Positions 45,210-57,168 of a stretch of DNA of 64,000 bases are shown piece by piece; the stretch's first letter is position 1; each line of letters opens with the position of its first letter. The stretch spans positions 124,001 to 188,000 of the forward strand of contig JBFWYD010000010.1 in the NCBI GenBank assembly GCA_050186825.1, read 5' to 3'. The notes under the pieces are model-generated. The model was given only the letters and a program-made list of their open reading frames with translations, did no database searches and had not been told where the DNA came from. This DNA comes from NORP233 sp050186825 (lineage in GTDB: Bacteria; Planctomycetota; J058). The position numbers were made by a program, and so were the translations under genes.

Positions 45210-45586
45210 TCTGCCCCTACTGCCGCGCCGACCTCGACGACGAGCCGCCCCTGGGCGACCTGGCCGACGAGCCCACCCGGCGGCTGATGTGCTGCACGTC
45301 CTGCGAGACCCGCGTCCACGCCAGCTGCGCGCAGCACCACGGGCGCTGCGTGACCTTCGGCTGCGGCCACACCGACTTCCGCTTCGTGACCGGTCCCGCG
45401 CCCGAGCGGCGCGTGCGACCCCGGGTCCCCGCGCCGGCGCGCGTGGGCTCGCGACGAGCGCGGCGCGAGTCGGTCGTGGCCGAGGCGCCTGCGCTCGCGG
45501 CGCCCCTCCCCGGGTGGGTCCCCCAGGAGGACATCCCGCTGTTCCTGATCGCCCTCGTGGGGCTCGCCCGGCTGCTCATCGCCTGA
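45206..45586 (+). CDS. Prokaryotic RING-type zinc protein
   Basis: The product has 126 residues from GTG 45206, with GAGGAGG seven bases upstream. The N-terminus has zinc ligands in order CPYC, then CTSCETRVHASCAQHHGRCV, then FGCGH. This matches the prokaryotic RING finger family 1 pattern (paired CxxC, His-x-x-Cys and final Gly-Cys). A hydrophobic C-terminal end (DIPLFLIALVGLARLLIA) could anchor it in the membrane beside the upstream polytopic protein. A ubiquitin-ligase role is not implied; the function of these bacterial RINGs is largely unknown. Confidence 0.75.
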   Translation: MICPYCRADLDDEPPLGDLADEPTRRLMCCTSCETRVHASCAQHHGRCVTFGCGHTDFRFVTGPAPERRVRPRVPAPARVGSRRARRESVVAEAPALAAPLPGWVPQEDIPLFLIALVGLARLLIA

Positions 45587-45676
45587 GCCGAGCTGCGGAT
45601 GCCGAGCGTTCACGCGGGGGCAGGAGGTGGGGCGAGGGCGCCAGGGAGTGAACGCTCGGCCTCCTTGCTCGGCTCA
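45584..45676 (+). terminator. Compound hairpin beginning at the stop codon
   Basis: GCCGAGCGTTCAC (45601-45613) pairs with GTGAACGCTCGGC (45648-45660). An outer stem TGAGCCGAGC (45584-45593) pairs with GCTCGGCTCA (45667-45676). The outer arm includes the TGA stop of the RING-like gene. Confidence 0.6.
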
Positions 45677-46062
45677 ATGGGCGAAGGGCGGGTCGCTCCG
45701 AGCAAGCGGAGCTGCGGGACCGCGGAGGGTGATCGCGAGTCCACCTGGTCTTGGAGCTGATGCCCGCCCTTCAGCGCCCATGCGCATTGAAGAGTAGAGC
45801 TGGCCCCCGGGCGCGGCCGCTCTGCCATGGAGCCATGGCGTCTCCAAGACTGCGAGAATACTCCACAGGCTCAGAGGCTTTTCATCCTCCCCAGGCATCG
45901 CCGAAAAGCTGAAAGGACTCGACGCCCAGATTTGGACTTAGATACCCCAAGTCCCTCTCCATGAAAAACTTGGATCGACGTCTCTTCTGCGCTTCAATTC
46001 TGGGCGTGCGCCTCCCGCACGTCGGCTGGGGCGAGAGAGAACGAGACGAGAGAGAGGGACCC
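45587..46062. other. 476-base intergenic region with hairpins and an AT-richer promoter zone
   Basis: No gene is seen. After the compound hairpin, ATGGGCGAAGGGCGGG (45677-45692) pairs with 45763-45781 around a three-base bulge, and GCCATGG-AG-CCATGGC (45824-45839) is palindromic. From about 45840 to 46010 the sequence is much richer in A and T. It contains TTGGAT, 17 bases, TTCAAT (45970-45998), a candidate promoter for the secreted protein at 46063. Confidence 0.5.
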
Positions 46063-48090
46063 ATGGGTCCGCTGCACAGCTCGAACGGGGCCCGGCTCGG
46101 CCTGGCCAGCCTCTGCCTGGGGCTCGCGCTCCTCGGCGGCGCGTCGCCCGCCCGCGCCCAGACGCTGGGGGTCCAGCGGACCAACGAGGAGCTCCAGGAC
46201 CTCTGGAACCGGCTCCGCCCGAGCCTGCAGGCCATGCTGTTCAACACGGCCAAGCAGCAGTTCGACGGGCGCACCGTCCAGTCGGGCAGCGCCACGGTCG
46301 AGCTCCGCGAGCTGCAGCGGCTCGGGCTCGACGCGGCCACCGGCCCGGGCTTCCCCGAGCTCACGCCCGACCGCGTCGCCTTGCGCGTGCCGCTCTCGGG
46401 TCACTGGAAGATCGAGGCCGCGGCGCGGGTCCACGTGAAGCTCCGCCTGGGCTTCTTGCGCCCGAGCTTCACGGTCCCGATCACGCTCCGGGTCGAGGAC
46501 CTCGCGCTCGAGGGCTCGGCCACCTTCGACCGCACCACCGACCCCGAGCGCCCCACCGTGCGCCAGGTCGGGACGCCCAAGGTCGACTTCAAGGTCAAGC
46601 TGCGCTCGAGCAACTTCCTCTACGACATCCTGCTGCGCGTGCTGAGCCCGCTCGGGAACCACCTCGCCCACAAGGCGCTCGACGACGCGCTCAAGGGTCT
46701 CCAGCCGCAGCTCCAGGCCCTGAGCGGCCTGCCCGGGCCGATCCCCGGCGACGGCGCGGCGCCGCTCCAGGACTCGGGCGTCCAGACCCCCTTCGAGGAG
46801 GTGGCCCTGAACGTGGACCGGCGCATCCGCCGCGACTGCCTCCCGCACGGGACCCTGCTCGAGGCGCTGATGGACACGCCCCAGACCGACTCCTGGCTGG
46901 ACGCCTACCGCGACGGCGGGCCCGGCAGCCAGGGCAGCGTGGTCGGCTTCACCGACGGCGGCGACTCGGCGATCTGGACCGGGCACTACCTGGCCAGCCA
47001 GGCCTACCGCTGGTCGGTCACCGGCGACGCGGACGCGCTCGACAACGTGCGCGCCGCGGTCGACGGGATCGGCAAGCTGATCGACGTCAACGGCGGCACC
47101 GGGCTCCTGGCCCGGATCTGCGCCCCCGAGAACAGCCTGATGGGCCAGCAGATCCAGCGCGACGGCGTGTTCCGCTCGGCCGTGATCAACGGCGTGCGCT
47201 GGATCGGCCGCAACGGCGGCGGCGGGATCTCGCGCGACCAGTACATCGGCGTGCTGTTCGGCCTCTCGCTGACCTACGACCTGGTCGCGGACCAGCAGGT
47301 CAAGGCCGACTGCGCCCGCCGCATCACCCAGATCGTGGACTACTTCACCGCGGTCCACTGGTTCGTGGACGAGGACCGCCCGGCGCTCGACGCGCCCAAC
47401 GGGGCCATGCCGACCTTCTATCACCAGAACGCCACCCAGAAGCTGGCCTGGCTGCTGGCCGGCGAGCGGATGGCGCCCGGCCGCTACGCGGCGCAGCTGG
47501 CCTGGGCCGGCCCCGAGGCCGAGACCGACTGGTTCAGCTCGTGGACGGGCACCTTCGGCCTCGACCACTACTACAAGTACAACCTCGGCCACGTGGCCAA
47601 CGAGGTCTACTTCCGCCTCGAGGGCGACCCGGCGCGCTGGCAGGCCATGCACCGCTCGTGGCGGATCATGCGCCGCTACGTGGGGCACCACCGCAACGCC
47701 CACTTCGACCTGATCGAGTGCGGGATCGACCCCGCCTCGCGCGCGGTCTACTTCCCCGCCACCCGCGAGGCCCTGCGCCGCTTCCTCGGCCGCAACCACC
47801 GCGAGGTCGCCCCGCCCGTGGTCGACCTCAGCAACGTGGTGTGGGTCGCGGTCCCGCAGATCGGCTACACCACCAGCGGCAGCCCGTCTGGCGCCGGGCT
47901 CAGCTCGGCCACGGTCCAGATGCCGTCGGAGCCCCTCGACTTCGACCAGCGCGCCTACGAGGGCAACTTCCACTGGCAGCGCTCGCCCTTCAACGCGGCC
48001 AGCCCCAACGCCGGCAACCCGCGCAAGGAGAAGCCGGGGATCGACGTGACCCTCCCCTACTGGATGGGCCGCGCACTGGGCTGCTTCTGA
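46063..48090 (+). CDS. Large secreted two-domain protein (beta-sandwich plus helical toroid-like)
   Basis: The product has 675 residues from ATG 46063 (GAGAGAGGG upstream). A signal peptide ends near ARA-QT. Residues 40-240 form a beta-rich domain (VPLSGHWKIEAAARVHVKLR, SFTVPITLRVEDLALEGSA) with an amphipathic pattern like lipid-binding TULIP or SMP folds; that likeness is my guess. Residues 260-675 are helical with regularly spaced aromatic motifs (AIWTGHYLASQAYRW, QYIGVLFGLSLTYDLVAD, FGLDHYYKYNLGHVANEVYF), as in alpha/alpha toroid glycoside hydrolases or lyases. No catalytic residue can be named. The stop lies inside the hairpin at 48089-48167. Confidence 0.75.
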   Translation: MGPLHSSNGARLGLASLCLGLALLGGASPARAQTLGVQRTNEELQDLWNRLRPSLQAMLFNTAKQQFDGRTVQSGSATVELRELQRLGLDAATGPGFPELTPDRVALRVPLSGHWKIEAAARVHVKLRLGFLRPSFTVPITLRVEDLALEGSATFDRTTDPERPTVRQVGTPKVDFKVKLRSSNFLYDILLRVLSPLGNHLAHKALDDALKGLQPQLQALSGLPGPIPGDGAAPLQDSGVQTPFEEVALNVDRRIRRDCLPHGTLLEALMDTPQTDSWLDAYRDGGPGSQGSVVGFTDGGDSAIWTGHYLASQAYRWSVTGDADALDNVRAAVDGIGKLIDVNGGTGLLARICAPENSLMGQQIQRDGVFRSAVINGVRWIGRNGGGGISRDQYIGVLFGLSLTYDLVADQQVKADCARRITQIVDYFTAVHWFVDEDRPALDAPNGAMPTFYHQNATQKLAWLLAGERMAPGRYAAQLAWAGPEAETDWFSSWTGTFGLDHYYKYNLGHVANEVYFRLEGDPARWQAMHRSWRIMRRYVGHHRNAHFDLIECGIDPASRAVYFPATREALRRFLGRNHREVAPPVVDLSNVVWVAVPQIGYTTSGSPSGAGLSSATVQMPSEPLDFDQRAYEGNFHWQRSPFNAASPNAGNPRKEKPGIDVTLPYWMGRALGCF

Positions 48091-48167
48091 CGCTAGGTCA
48101 CGATTCCGAGAGGGGCAGGAGATTTCGAAGCGCCTCGTGCGAGTGCTCGGAATCGAGACCTAGCGTC
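48089..48167 (+). terminator. 22-bp hairpin overlapping the stop codon
   Basis: Arms 48089-48110 and 48146-48167 are complementary at 21 of 22 positions, with a 35-base loop. The first arm starts within the TGA stop of the secreted protein. No T-run follows. Confidence 0.6.
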
Positions 48168-48185
48168 CTAGAACCGTTCTTGACA

Positions 48186-48200
48186 GGGTTCGACGAACCC
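48186..48200. promoter_or_regulatory. Short palindrome after TTGACA
   Basis: GGGTTC-GAC-GAACCC forms a six-base inverted repeat directly after a TTGACA hexamer (48180-48185), 67 bases upstream of the DUF5989 gene. An operator overlapping a promoter is possible, but no good -10 sits at the right distance. Confidence 0.3.
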
Positions 48201-48266
48201 CGATTCCGTCCTGACAGCTCGCACCCGGCCGCTCACTACCCTCCTCGCCACCCAAGGAGGTGTCTC

Positions 48267-48470
48267 GTGAGCGACGGAAACCTGACCAAGACCCCCGAGC
48301 TGCTCGACGAGCAGGCCGACGACTCGCTCGTGGGCGAGTTCCTGCTCTTCCTGCGCGAGGAGAAGAAGTACTGGCTGGCGCCGCTGGCGGCGACCCTGAT
48401 GCTGCTCTCGGCGGTGATCGTCTTCGCCGAGGGCTCGGCGATCGCGCCGTTCATCTACACGATCTTCTAG
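48267..48470 (+). CDS. DUF5989-family small membrane protein
   Basis: The product has 67 residues from GTG 48267, with AAGGAGG seven bases upstream. The pattern FLLFLREEKKYWLAPLAATL, one transmembrane helix, then EGSAIAPFIYTIF matches the DUF5989 family, whose members end in APFIYTLF. Such proteins usually sit next to SxtJ-like and carbamoyltransferase genes in polysaccharide or natural-product loci. Neither is present here, so its partner is elsewhere or it works alone. Confidence 0.85.
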   Translation: MSDGNLTKTPELLDEQADDSLVGEFLLFLREEKKYWLAPLAATLMLLSAVIVFAEGSAIAPFIYTIF

Positions 48471-48636
48471 TCCCCCCGCGCGCGGCGGCGCGGGTCCCCT
48501 TCGCGCCGCCGCGCGCCCCCAGACGCCGCGGTCCACCGCCCCCGCATCCCCAGCAACCCTTGGCCGCCCCACCCGCGGTTCGCGGGACAGCCGCCCCGGC
48601 GGGAAGGCTCCAAGGACCCGAGTTCGTGGTGGCCCG

Positions 48637-52311
<3,675 letters not shown>

Positions 52312-52347
52312 GCACCGGCTCGCGCCCGGCGCGGTCGACCCTGTGGG

Positions 52348-52494
52348 GTCTCCTTCGTGCACGTGCTCGTGCTCGTAGTCGTAGCCGCGATCGGTCCCGC
52401 AGGTGGAGTCGCAGTCGCGAGCAAGAGCACGATCTCGTCGACGATCACGATCACGAGCACGGAGGCGGCTGGCATCCGATCGAGTGGTTGACCT
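52348..52494. repeat. Diverged GGGCAC-family inverted-repeat element
   Basis: CTCCTTCGTGC, GTGCTCGTGCTCGTAGTCGT and CGCGATCGG on the left face imperfectly complementary ACGATCACGATCACGAGCAC (52441-52460) on the right, followed by GGAGGCGGCTG (52461-52471). The outer sequences match the element at 57717-57801. Confidence 0.65.
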
Positions 52495-52543
52495 CGAGAG
52501 ACGACGCCTGGCCGCGCACGTGGCGGTCGGGGCGGCGCGGGGT

Positions 52544-52549
52544 CAGAAT
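52544..52549 (+). promoter_or_regulatory. CAGAAT -10-like box for the Sel1 kinase
   Basis: Six bases separate it from GTG 52556. This supports that start over an upstream ATG that would read through the repeat element. Confidence 0.35.
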
Positions 52550-52555
52550 CCGCGC

Positions 52556-54778
52556 GTGCAGTCGATCGGTTCCTACGAGCTCCTGGCCGAGCTCGGGCGC
52601 GGAGGGATGGGCGTCGTCTACCGCGCCCGCGACCGGCGCACGGGCCGGGAGGTGGCGCTCAAGCTCCTGCTCGGACAGCGCGGCGCGAGCGAGCCCGCGC
52701 GGCGGCGGACCGCGATCGAGGTCGCCGCGCTGACGCGGCTGCACCACCCTCACCTCGTCGCCGCCCTGGACGCGGGCGAGGAGCACGGCGCGCCCTGGCT
52801 CGCGCTGGAGCTGATCGAGGGCGCGTCGCTGGAGGAGCGCCTGCGGCGGCAGGGGCCGCTCCCGCTCGACGCTGCGCTGCGCCTCGGGCGGGAGCTGGCC
52901 GAGGCCCTCGCGAGCGTCCACGCCGAAGGGCTCCTGCACCGCGACCTCAAGCCGGAGAACGTGCTCCTGCGCGAGCGCGACGGCGCGGCCCTGCTCACCG
53001 ACTTCGGCCTGGCCCTCGACCTCGAGGCCTCCTACACCCGGCTGACCCAGACGGGGCGCTTCCTGGGGACGCCGGGCTACTGGTCGCCGGAGCAGGCGCG
53101 CGGGGACGTCCACTCCTTCTCGCCGGCGACCGACATCTACGGGCTGGGCGCGGTGCTCTACGCGGCCCTGACCGGCGGGCCCCCTGTCCAGGGCGAGTCG
53201 CTGGCGCAGTTCCTGGAGCCGGCCAGCTTCCAGCGGGTCGCGCCGCCGCGCCAGGCGCGCCCCGAGGTGCCCGTGTGGCTGAGCGCCCTGTGCATGCGCT
53301 GCCTGAGCCCCGCGCCCGAGGCGCGCCCGGCGTCGGCGGCCGAGGTCGCCCGCGCGCTCGCCGCAGGCGGCGCTCCTCGGGGGAGGCGCCTCGGCGCGGT
53401 GGGGCTGCTCGCCGCGGGTGTGCTGCTCGCGCTGGCGGGCTGGGGCGCGCGGGCGCGAAGCGCGCCCGTGGCCGCGAGCGCGGCGCCGAGCGCGCCGAGC
53501 GCGGCGCAGCCGAGCCCGCCGCGCGAGGCGCCCCCGACGGCCAGGGACCGACGCGCCGAGGAGCTCTTCCAGCAGGCGCTGGCCGCGGGCCAGGCCAAGC
53601 GCGGCCCCGACGCGCTGAGGCTGCTGCGGGAGGCGGCCGAGCTGGGGCACGTCGAGGCGATGAAGGACTACGGCTTCGCGCTGGCGAACGGCCAGGGCGG
53701 AGGGGCCCGGGATCCGGCCGAGGGCGCGCGCTGGACGCGCCGCGCGGCCGAGGGCGGCTCGGCCCAGGCCATGACCTACCTCGGCTACATGCTCGGCCAG
53801 GGGCTGGGGGTCGACCGCGATGAGGAGGAGGCCGCGCGCTGGTACCGCCGCGCGATCGACCTCCGCCACGCGCCGGCCGCCTTCAACCTCGCCCTGCTGT
53901 TCGACGCGGGCCGCACGACGCCCCGGGACCCCGCCGCGGCCGCGCGCTACTACCGCGTGGCCGCGGAGGGCGGCGTGGCGAGGGCCATGAACAACCTCGG
54001 CGTGCTGCTCAAGGAGGGCAGGGGCGTCCCCCAGGACCTGGCGCAGGCGGCGGAGTGGTTCCGGCGCGGCGCCGAGGCGGGTCACGCCGAGGCCATGCAG
54101 AACCTCGCGCTCTCGCTCGTGGGCGGGCGCGGGGTGCCGCGCGACGAGGCGGAGGCCATGCGCTGGCTGCGGCGGGCCGCGCAGGCGGGCTCGGCCTCCG
54201 CCATGACCACGCTGGCCGCCACGCTCGCCGAGGGCTCACCGGCGGAGCAGGCCGAGTCGGTCGGCTGGGCCCGCCGCGCGGCCGCCACCGGCGACCCGGG
54301 CGGGCTGTGCGCCCTGGCGGGCGCCCTGCAGCAGGGCCGCGGGGTCGCGCGCGACCCCGCCGCGGCCCTGGAGCTCTACCGGCGCGCCGCGGCCCTGAAC
54401 TACCCCAGCGGCATGTTCAACCTGGGAGGGATGCTCTTCGCCGGGGACGGGGTGCCTCAGGACCAGGCCCAGGCGGTCCAGCTCTACCGGCGCGCGGCGG
54501 ACCTCGGCTTCGTGCCGGCCATGTTCAACCTGGCGGTCGCGCTCAGCTCGGGGCAGGGGGTCCCACGGGACGACGCCGAGGCCGTGCGCTGGTACCGGCG
54601 CGCGGCGGAGGGCGAGGACTCCGACGCCATGTACAACCTGGCGGTGATGCTCGAGGGAGGCCGCGGGCTCCCCAGCGACCCCGACCAGGCCGCGAGCTGG
54701 TATCGACGCGCGCTGACGGCCGGGAGCCCGCAGGTCCGCCGCGCCGCGCGCGATGCCCTGACTCGAATGGGGCGCTAG
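52556..54778 (+). CDS. Membrane Ser/Thr protein kinase with about ten Sel1 repeats
   Basis: The product has 740 residues from GTG 52556. The kinase domain spans 5-265: GRGGMGVVYRA, VALKLLL, HRDLKPENVLL (about 127-137), DFGLALD, GTPGYWSPEQARG. A transmembrane helix lies at about 279-297. A Pro/Ala linker is followed by Sel1 repeats over about 350-735 (for example AVQLYRRAADLGFVPAMFNL and ALSSGQGVPRDDAEAVRWYR, 36-residue period). Sel1 repeats form protein-binding superhelices and are probably outside the membrane. This matches the 22723 kinase in architecture but has a much longer repeat array. It overlaps the convergent gene's stop by four bases. Confidence 0.92.
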   Translation: MQSIGSYELLAELGRGGMGVVYRARDRRTGREVALKLLLGQRGASEPARRRTAIEVAALTRLHHPHLVAALDAGEEHGAPWLALELIEGASLEERLRRQGPLPLDAALRLGRELAEALASVHAEGLLHRDLKPENVLLRERDGAALLTDFGLALDLEASYTRLTQTGRFLGTPGYWSPEQARGDVHSFSPATDIYGLGAVLYAALTGGPPVQGESLAQFLEPASFQRVAPPRQARPEVPVWLSALCMRCLSPAPEARPASAAEVARALAAGGAPRGRRLGAVGLLAAGVLLALAGWGARARSAPVAASAAPSAPSAAQPSPPREAPPTARDRRAEELFQQALAAGQAKRGPDALRLLREAAELGHVEAMKDYGFALANGQGGGARDPAEGARWTRRAAEGGSAQAMTYLGYMLGQGLGVDRDEEEAARWYRRAIDLRHAPAAFNLALLFDAGRTTPRDPAAAARYYRVAAEGGVARAMNNLGVLLKEGRGVPQDLAQAAEWFRRGAEAGHAEAMQNLALSLVGGRGVPRDEAEAMRWLRRAAQAGSASAMTTLAATLAEGSPAEQAESVGWARRAAATGDPGGLCALAGALQQGRGVARDPAAALELYRRAAALNYPSGMFNLGGMLFAGDGVPQDQAQAVQLYRRAADLGFVPAMFNLAVALSSGQGVPRDDAEAVRWYRRAAEGEDSDAMYNLAVMLEGGRGLPSDPDQAASWYRRALTAGSPQVRRAARDALTRMGR

Positions 54779-55935
54779 GCGCCGGCCACGTCGGTCAGCT
54801 TGGCCTTGGTCTGGTCGCCCACGACGCCGTCGGCGTCGAGCTCGTTGTCGACCTGGAACTGGAGGATCGCGCGGTCGGAGCGGGCGCCCATGCTGTCGTC
54901 CACGCCGTTGCCGTCGCTGCCCGCGGCGCCGAGCTGGTAGCCCATCATCCGCAGCCGGCGCTGCTGGCCGCGCAGGCCGTCCACGGCCTCGAGCTCGGCC
55001 TCGCGCAAGGTGACCGTGTAGCTGGCGACCGCCGCGCCGTCGACGACCAGCTCGACCGTCACCTCGTCGTGGCCGGCGAACAGGACCTCCGCCTTGCCGG
55101 CGTCGTCGGTGGTCCCCTCCTGGAGCGTCTGGCCGCCGGCCACGACGCGGAAGCTCAGCCCCGCGATCGCGCGGTCGGGGCCCGAGGGGAAGCCCGGGCT
55201 GCGCTGGAAGAAGACCTCGGCCACCCGCTTGCGGATCGTGAGCTCGTGCTCGTCCTCGGCCGCGGCCACGTTCTCGACGCTGGGGGTCAGCTTGGCCTTG
55301 AGCTTGACCTTCTCGCCCTCGCCCGTGACCTCGAGGCCCTTCACCGTGCAGCGATGCGGCGCGCCCTCGACCGGCGTGAGCTCGACCTTGGAGCTCGGGT
55401 CGGCCGTCCACTCCCAGCTGCCCGCCAGGGCCTGCGGGGTCGAGACGGCCTGGAAGATCGTCGGCGCCCCGACGTCGAGCACGGTCGGCGCGGGCTGGGT
55501 CCCGCCGTCGCGCATGATCTCGACCAGCGGGGTCTCCTCGACCGGGTCCTCGGGCTCGGGGTCCGAGCCGCCCGGGTCGGCCGGGTCCTCGCGCTCCTCG
55601 GCGCTGAGCGAGACCACCTGGGGCGGCGTGTCCTCCGCGCCCGACTGGATGTGGCGCGCGGCCTTGCCCACCTTGAGCAGGAAGTCGCCGAAGGGGACCG
55701 GGTCCGGGTGCTCGTAGATCCCCTGGGCGTTGGTCTTGCCGCTGGCCGAGAAGCCCGAGCCGCTCTCGACCGAGAAGTCGAGGTCCTCGAGCGGGTCCAT
55801 CCCGGCCTCGTCGCGGAGCGCGAAGGCGAGCTTGCCCGTGGACTCCTTCTCGGTGATCTCGTACTCCTTGCCGGCCTCGAGGGGGACCCCCTCCTCCAGC
55901 TCCGCGATCGAGAATTCGAGCTGCTCGTCGGCCAC
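54775..55935 (-). CDS. Protein with C-terminal peptidoglycan-binding-type domain
   Basis: The product has 386 residues from GTG 55935 (AGGAGG eight bases upstream). No signal peptide is present. The N-terminus has repeated beta segments. Residues 135-245 look Ig-like (APTIFQAVSTPQALAGSWEW). Residues 255-320 are another beta domain. Residues 325-386 match PG_binding_1 (QQRRLRMMGYQLG, then LQFQVDNELDADGVVGDQTK). PG-binding modules without signal peptides occur in phage-tail-like and type VI-related particles, so export by such a machine is possible, but nothing else here supports that. Confidence 0.75.
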   Translation of the reverse strand: MADEQLEFSIAELEEGVPLEAGKEYEITEKESTGKLAFALRDEAGMDPLEDLDFSVESGSGFSASGKTNAQGIYEHPDPVPFGDFLLKVGKAARHIQSGAEDTPPQVVSLSAEEREDPADPGGSDPEPEDPVEETPLVEIMRDGGTQPAPTVLDVGAPTIFQAVSTPQALAGSWEWTADPSSKVELTPVEGAPHRCTVKGLEVTGEGEKVKLKAKLTPSVENVAAAEDEHELTIRKRVAEVFFQRSPGFPSGPDRAIAGLSFRVVAGGQTLQEGTTDDAGKAEVLFAGHDEVTVELVVDGAAVASYTVTLREAELEAVDGLRGQQRRLRMMGYQLGAAGSDGNGVDDSMGARSDRAILQFQVDNELDADGVVGDQTKAKLTDVAGA

Positions 55936-55966
55936 CCGCGCCCTCCTGCGGCAGGACCCGGGGGGA

Positions 55967-55972
55967 AGGATA
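55967..55972 (-). promoter_or_regulatory. TATCCT -10-like box
   Basis: On the minus strand TATCCT lies 31 bases before GTG 55935. The leader holds AGGAGG, so this gene is leadered. Confidence 0.35.
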
Positions 55973-56036
55973 CAGCGTCCGGAGGGCCGCCGCTCGTCGC
56001 CTCGCGCGGCGCGTCACGCCCTTTGCGCGCCTCTGC

Positions 56037-56042
56037 TACGAT
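56037..56042 (+). promoter_or_regulatory. TACGAT -10-like box
   Basis: The box lies 49 bases before ATG 56092. No good -35 is visible at 16-18 bases upstream. Confidence 0.3.
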
Positions 56043-56091
56043 CCGCGCCCTGCCCCGGCCTCGCGCGACGCCCGGGCGGCCTGGAGCGGAC

Positions 56092-57168
56092 ATGAGCGGG
56101 ATCGAGGCGCGGCGCGGCCCCTGGCTGCTGGCGGGGCTGTGCGCCTTGCTGTGGGCGGCGCCCCTGGCGGCGCAGGAGCGGCCGGAGCGCTCCTGGCGGC
56201 GCGACGTGGACCGCCTGATCGACCGCTGGAGCGACGACCTGGGCGAGGGGCGGGCGGCCCGGGCCCGGCGCGCCCTCGAGCAGCGGCTCACCCAGGACAA
56301 GGACGACGCGGAGGCCATGCTCGAGCTGGCCCGGCTCGAGCTCGCCACCGTGCCCTACGAGCTCAAGGACGTGGCGCGCGCGGCCCGCGAGCTCGCGGCC
56401 ACCTACCTGCGCGCGCGGGAGCGGGCCGACCGCGCCGCGACGCTCCTGGCCACCCGCGACCGCGAGGGGAAGCTCACGGACGGGGGCGGCGCCCGGCACC
56501 ACGCCGCCCTGGCCCTGGCCCTGCTCGCCACCCAGCTCCACTTCCAGGAGGCCCTGCGGGCCAGGCGGCTCGGCGGCGCCAAGACCGAGGAGCTGCGCGG
56601 CCTGATCCAGGCCGAGGCCAACGAGCTGGGCCGGCGGCGCGCGCGCCTGACCGAGCTCGCGGGCGACGCTGCCCCCGCCCTGCTGCGCGCGGAGCTGCGC
56701 CGGCGCGAGACCCTGCGCGAGCTCGACCGCCTCGGCGTCCCGGCGCCGCCGCTGGGGACCCCCGACGTGGGGGGCAAGCCGATCGACCTCGCCACCTACC
56801 GCGGCAAGCCGGTCCTGATCGTGTTCTGGACCGTGCAGGTCCCCGAGTCGCTGGAGCTGATCAAGGAGGTGGGCGCGCTGGCGGGCGAGCTGGGGGACGC
56901 TTTGGGCGTGATCGCGATCAACCTCGACCTCGAGCGCAGCAAGCTCGACGCCTTCCTCGCCCAGCAGGCGCTCCCCTGCCGGCACGTCCACGGCGAGAAG
57001 GGCCTGGCCAGCCCGATCGCGCGCGCCTGGCACGTGCGGCTCCTGCCCGACGGCGCGTTGCTCGACCAGTCCGGCAAGGTGCGCTACCTGCGCCCCTGGG
57101 AGGACGGCCGCGGCGCGCTGCGCGCCGCCGTCGCGGACCTGCTCGAGCGCGGGAAGAAGAAGCCGTGA
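56092..57168 (+). CDS. Exported thioredoxin-fold (TlpA/AhpC-like) protein lacking active cysteines
   Basis: The product has 358 residues with a signal peptide (about 1-28, ending LAA-QE). Residues 30-215 are helical with TPR-like character. Residues 218-350 form a TlpA-like thioredoxin fold: LGTPDVGGKPIDLATYRGKP, VLIVFWTVQVPESLELIKEV, LGVIAINLDLERS, IARAWHVRLLPDGALLDQSG. The position where TlpA has W-C-x-x-C reads WTVQVPES, so the redox cysteines are missing. It is therefore likely a binding or structural protein rather than a disulfide reductase. A lipoprotein gene overlaps its stop (GTGA). Confidence 0.82.
   Translation: MSGIEARRGPWLLAGLCALLWAAPLAAQERPERSWRRDVDRLIDRWSDDLGEGRAARARRALEQRLTQDKDDAEAMLELARLELATVPYELKDVARAARELAATYLRARERADRAATLLATRDREGKLTDGGGARHHAALALALLATQLHFQEALRARRLGGAKTEELRGLIQAEANELGRRRARLTELAGDAAPALLRAELRRRETLRELDRLGVPAPPLGTPDVGGKPIDLATYRGKPVLIVFWTVQVPESLELIKEVGALAGELGDALGVIAINLDLERSKLDAFLAQQALPCRHVHGEKGLASPIARAWHVRLLPDGALLDQSGKVRYLRPWEDGRGALRAAVADLLERGKKKP

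Noticed and set aside
48180..48266. Classical promoter TTGACA for the DUF5989 gene.
   Set aside because: TTGACA is present but no TANNNT hexamer lies 16-18 bases downstream. I kept only the palindrome as a weak site.
52403..52555. Upstream ATG for the Sel1 kinase.
   Set aside because: It would translate the intergenic repeat element into an Arg/Ser string. GTG 52556 begins right at the kinase fold and has a CAGAAT box.
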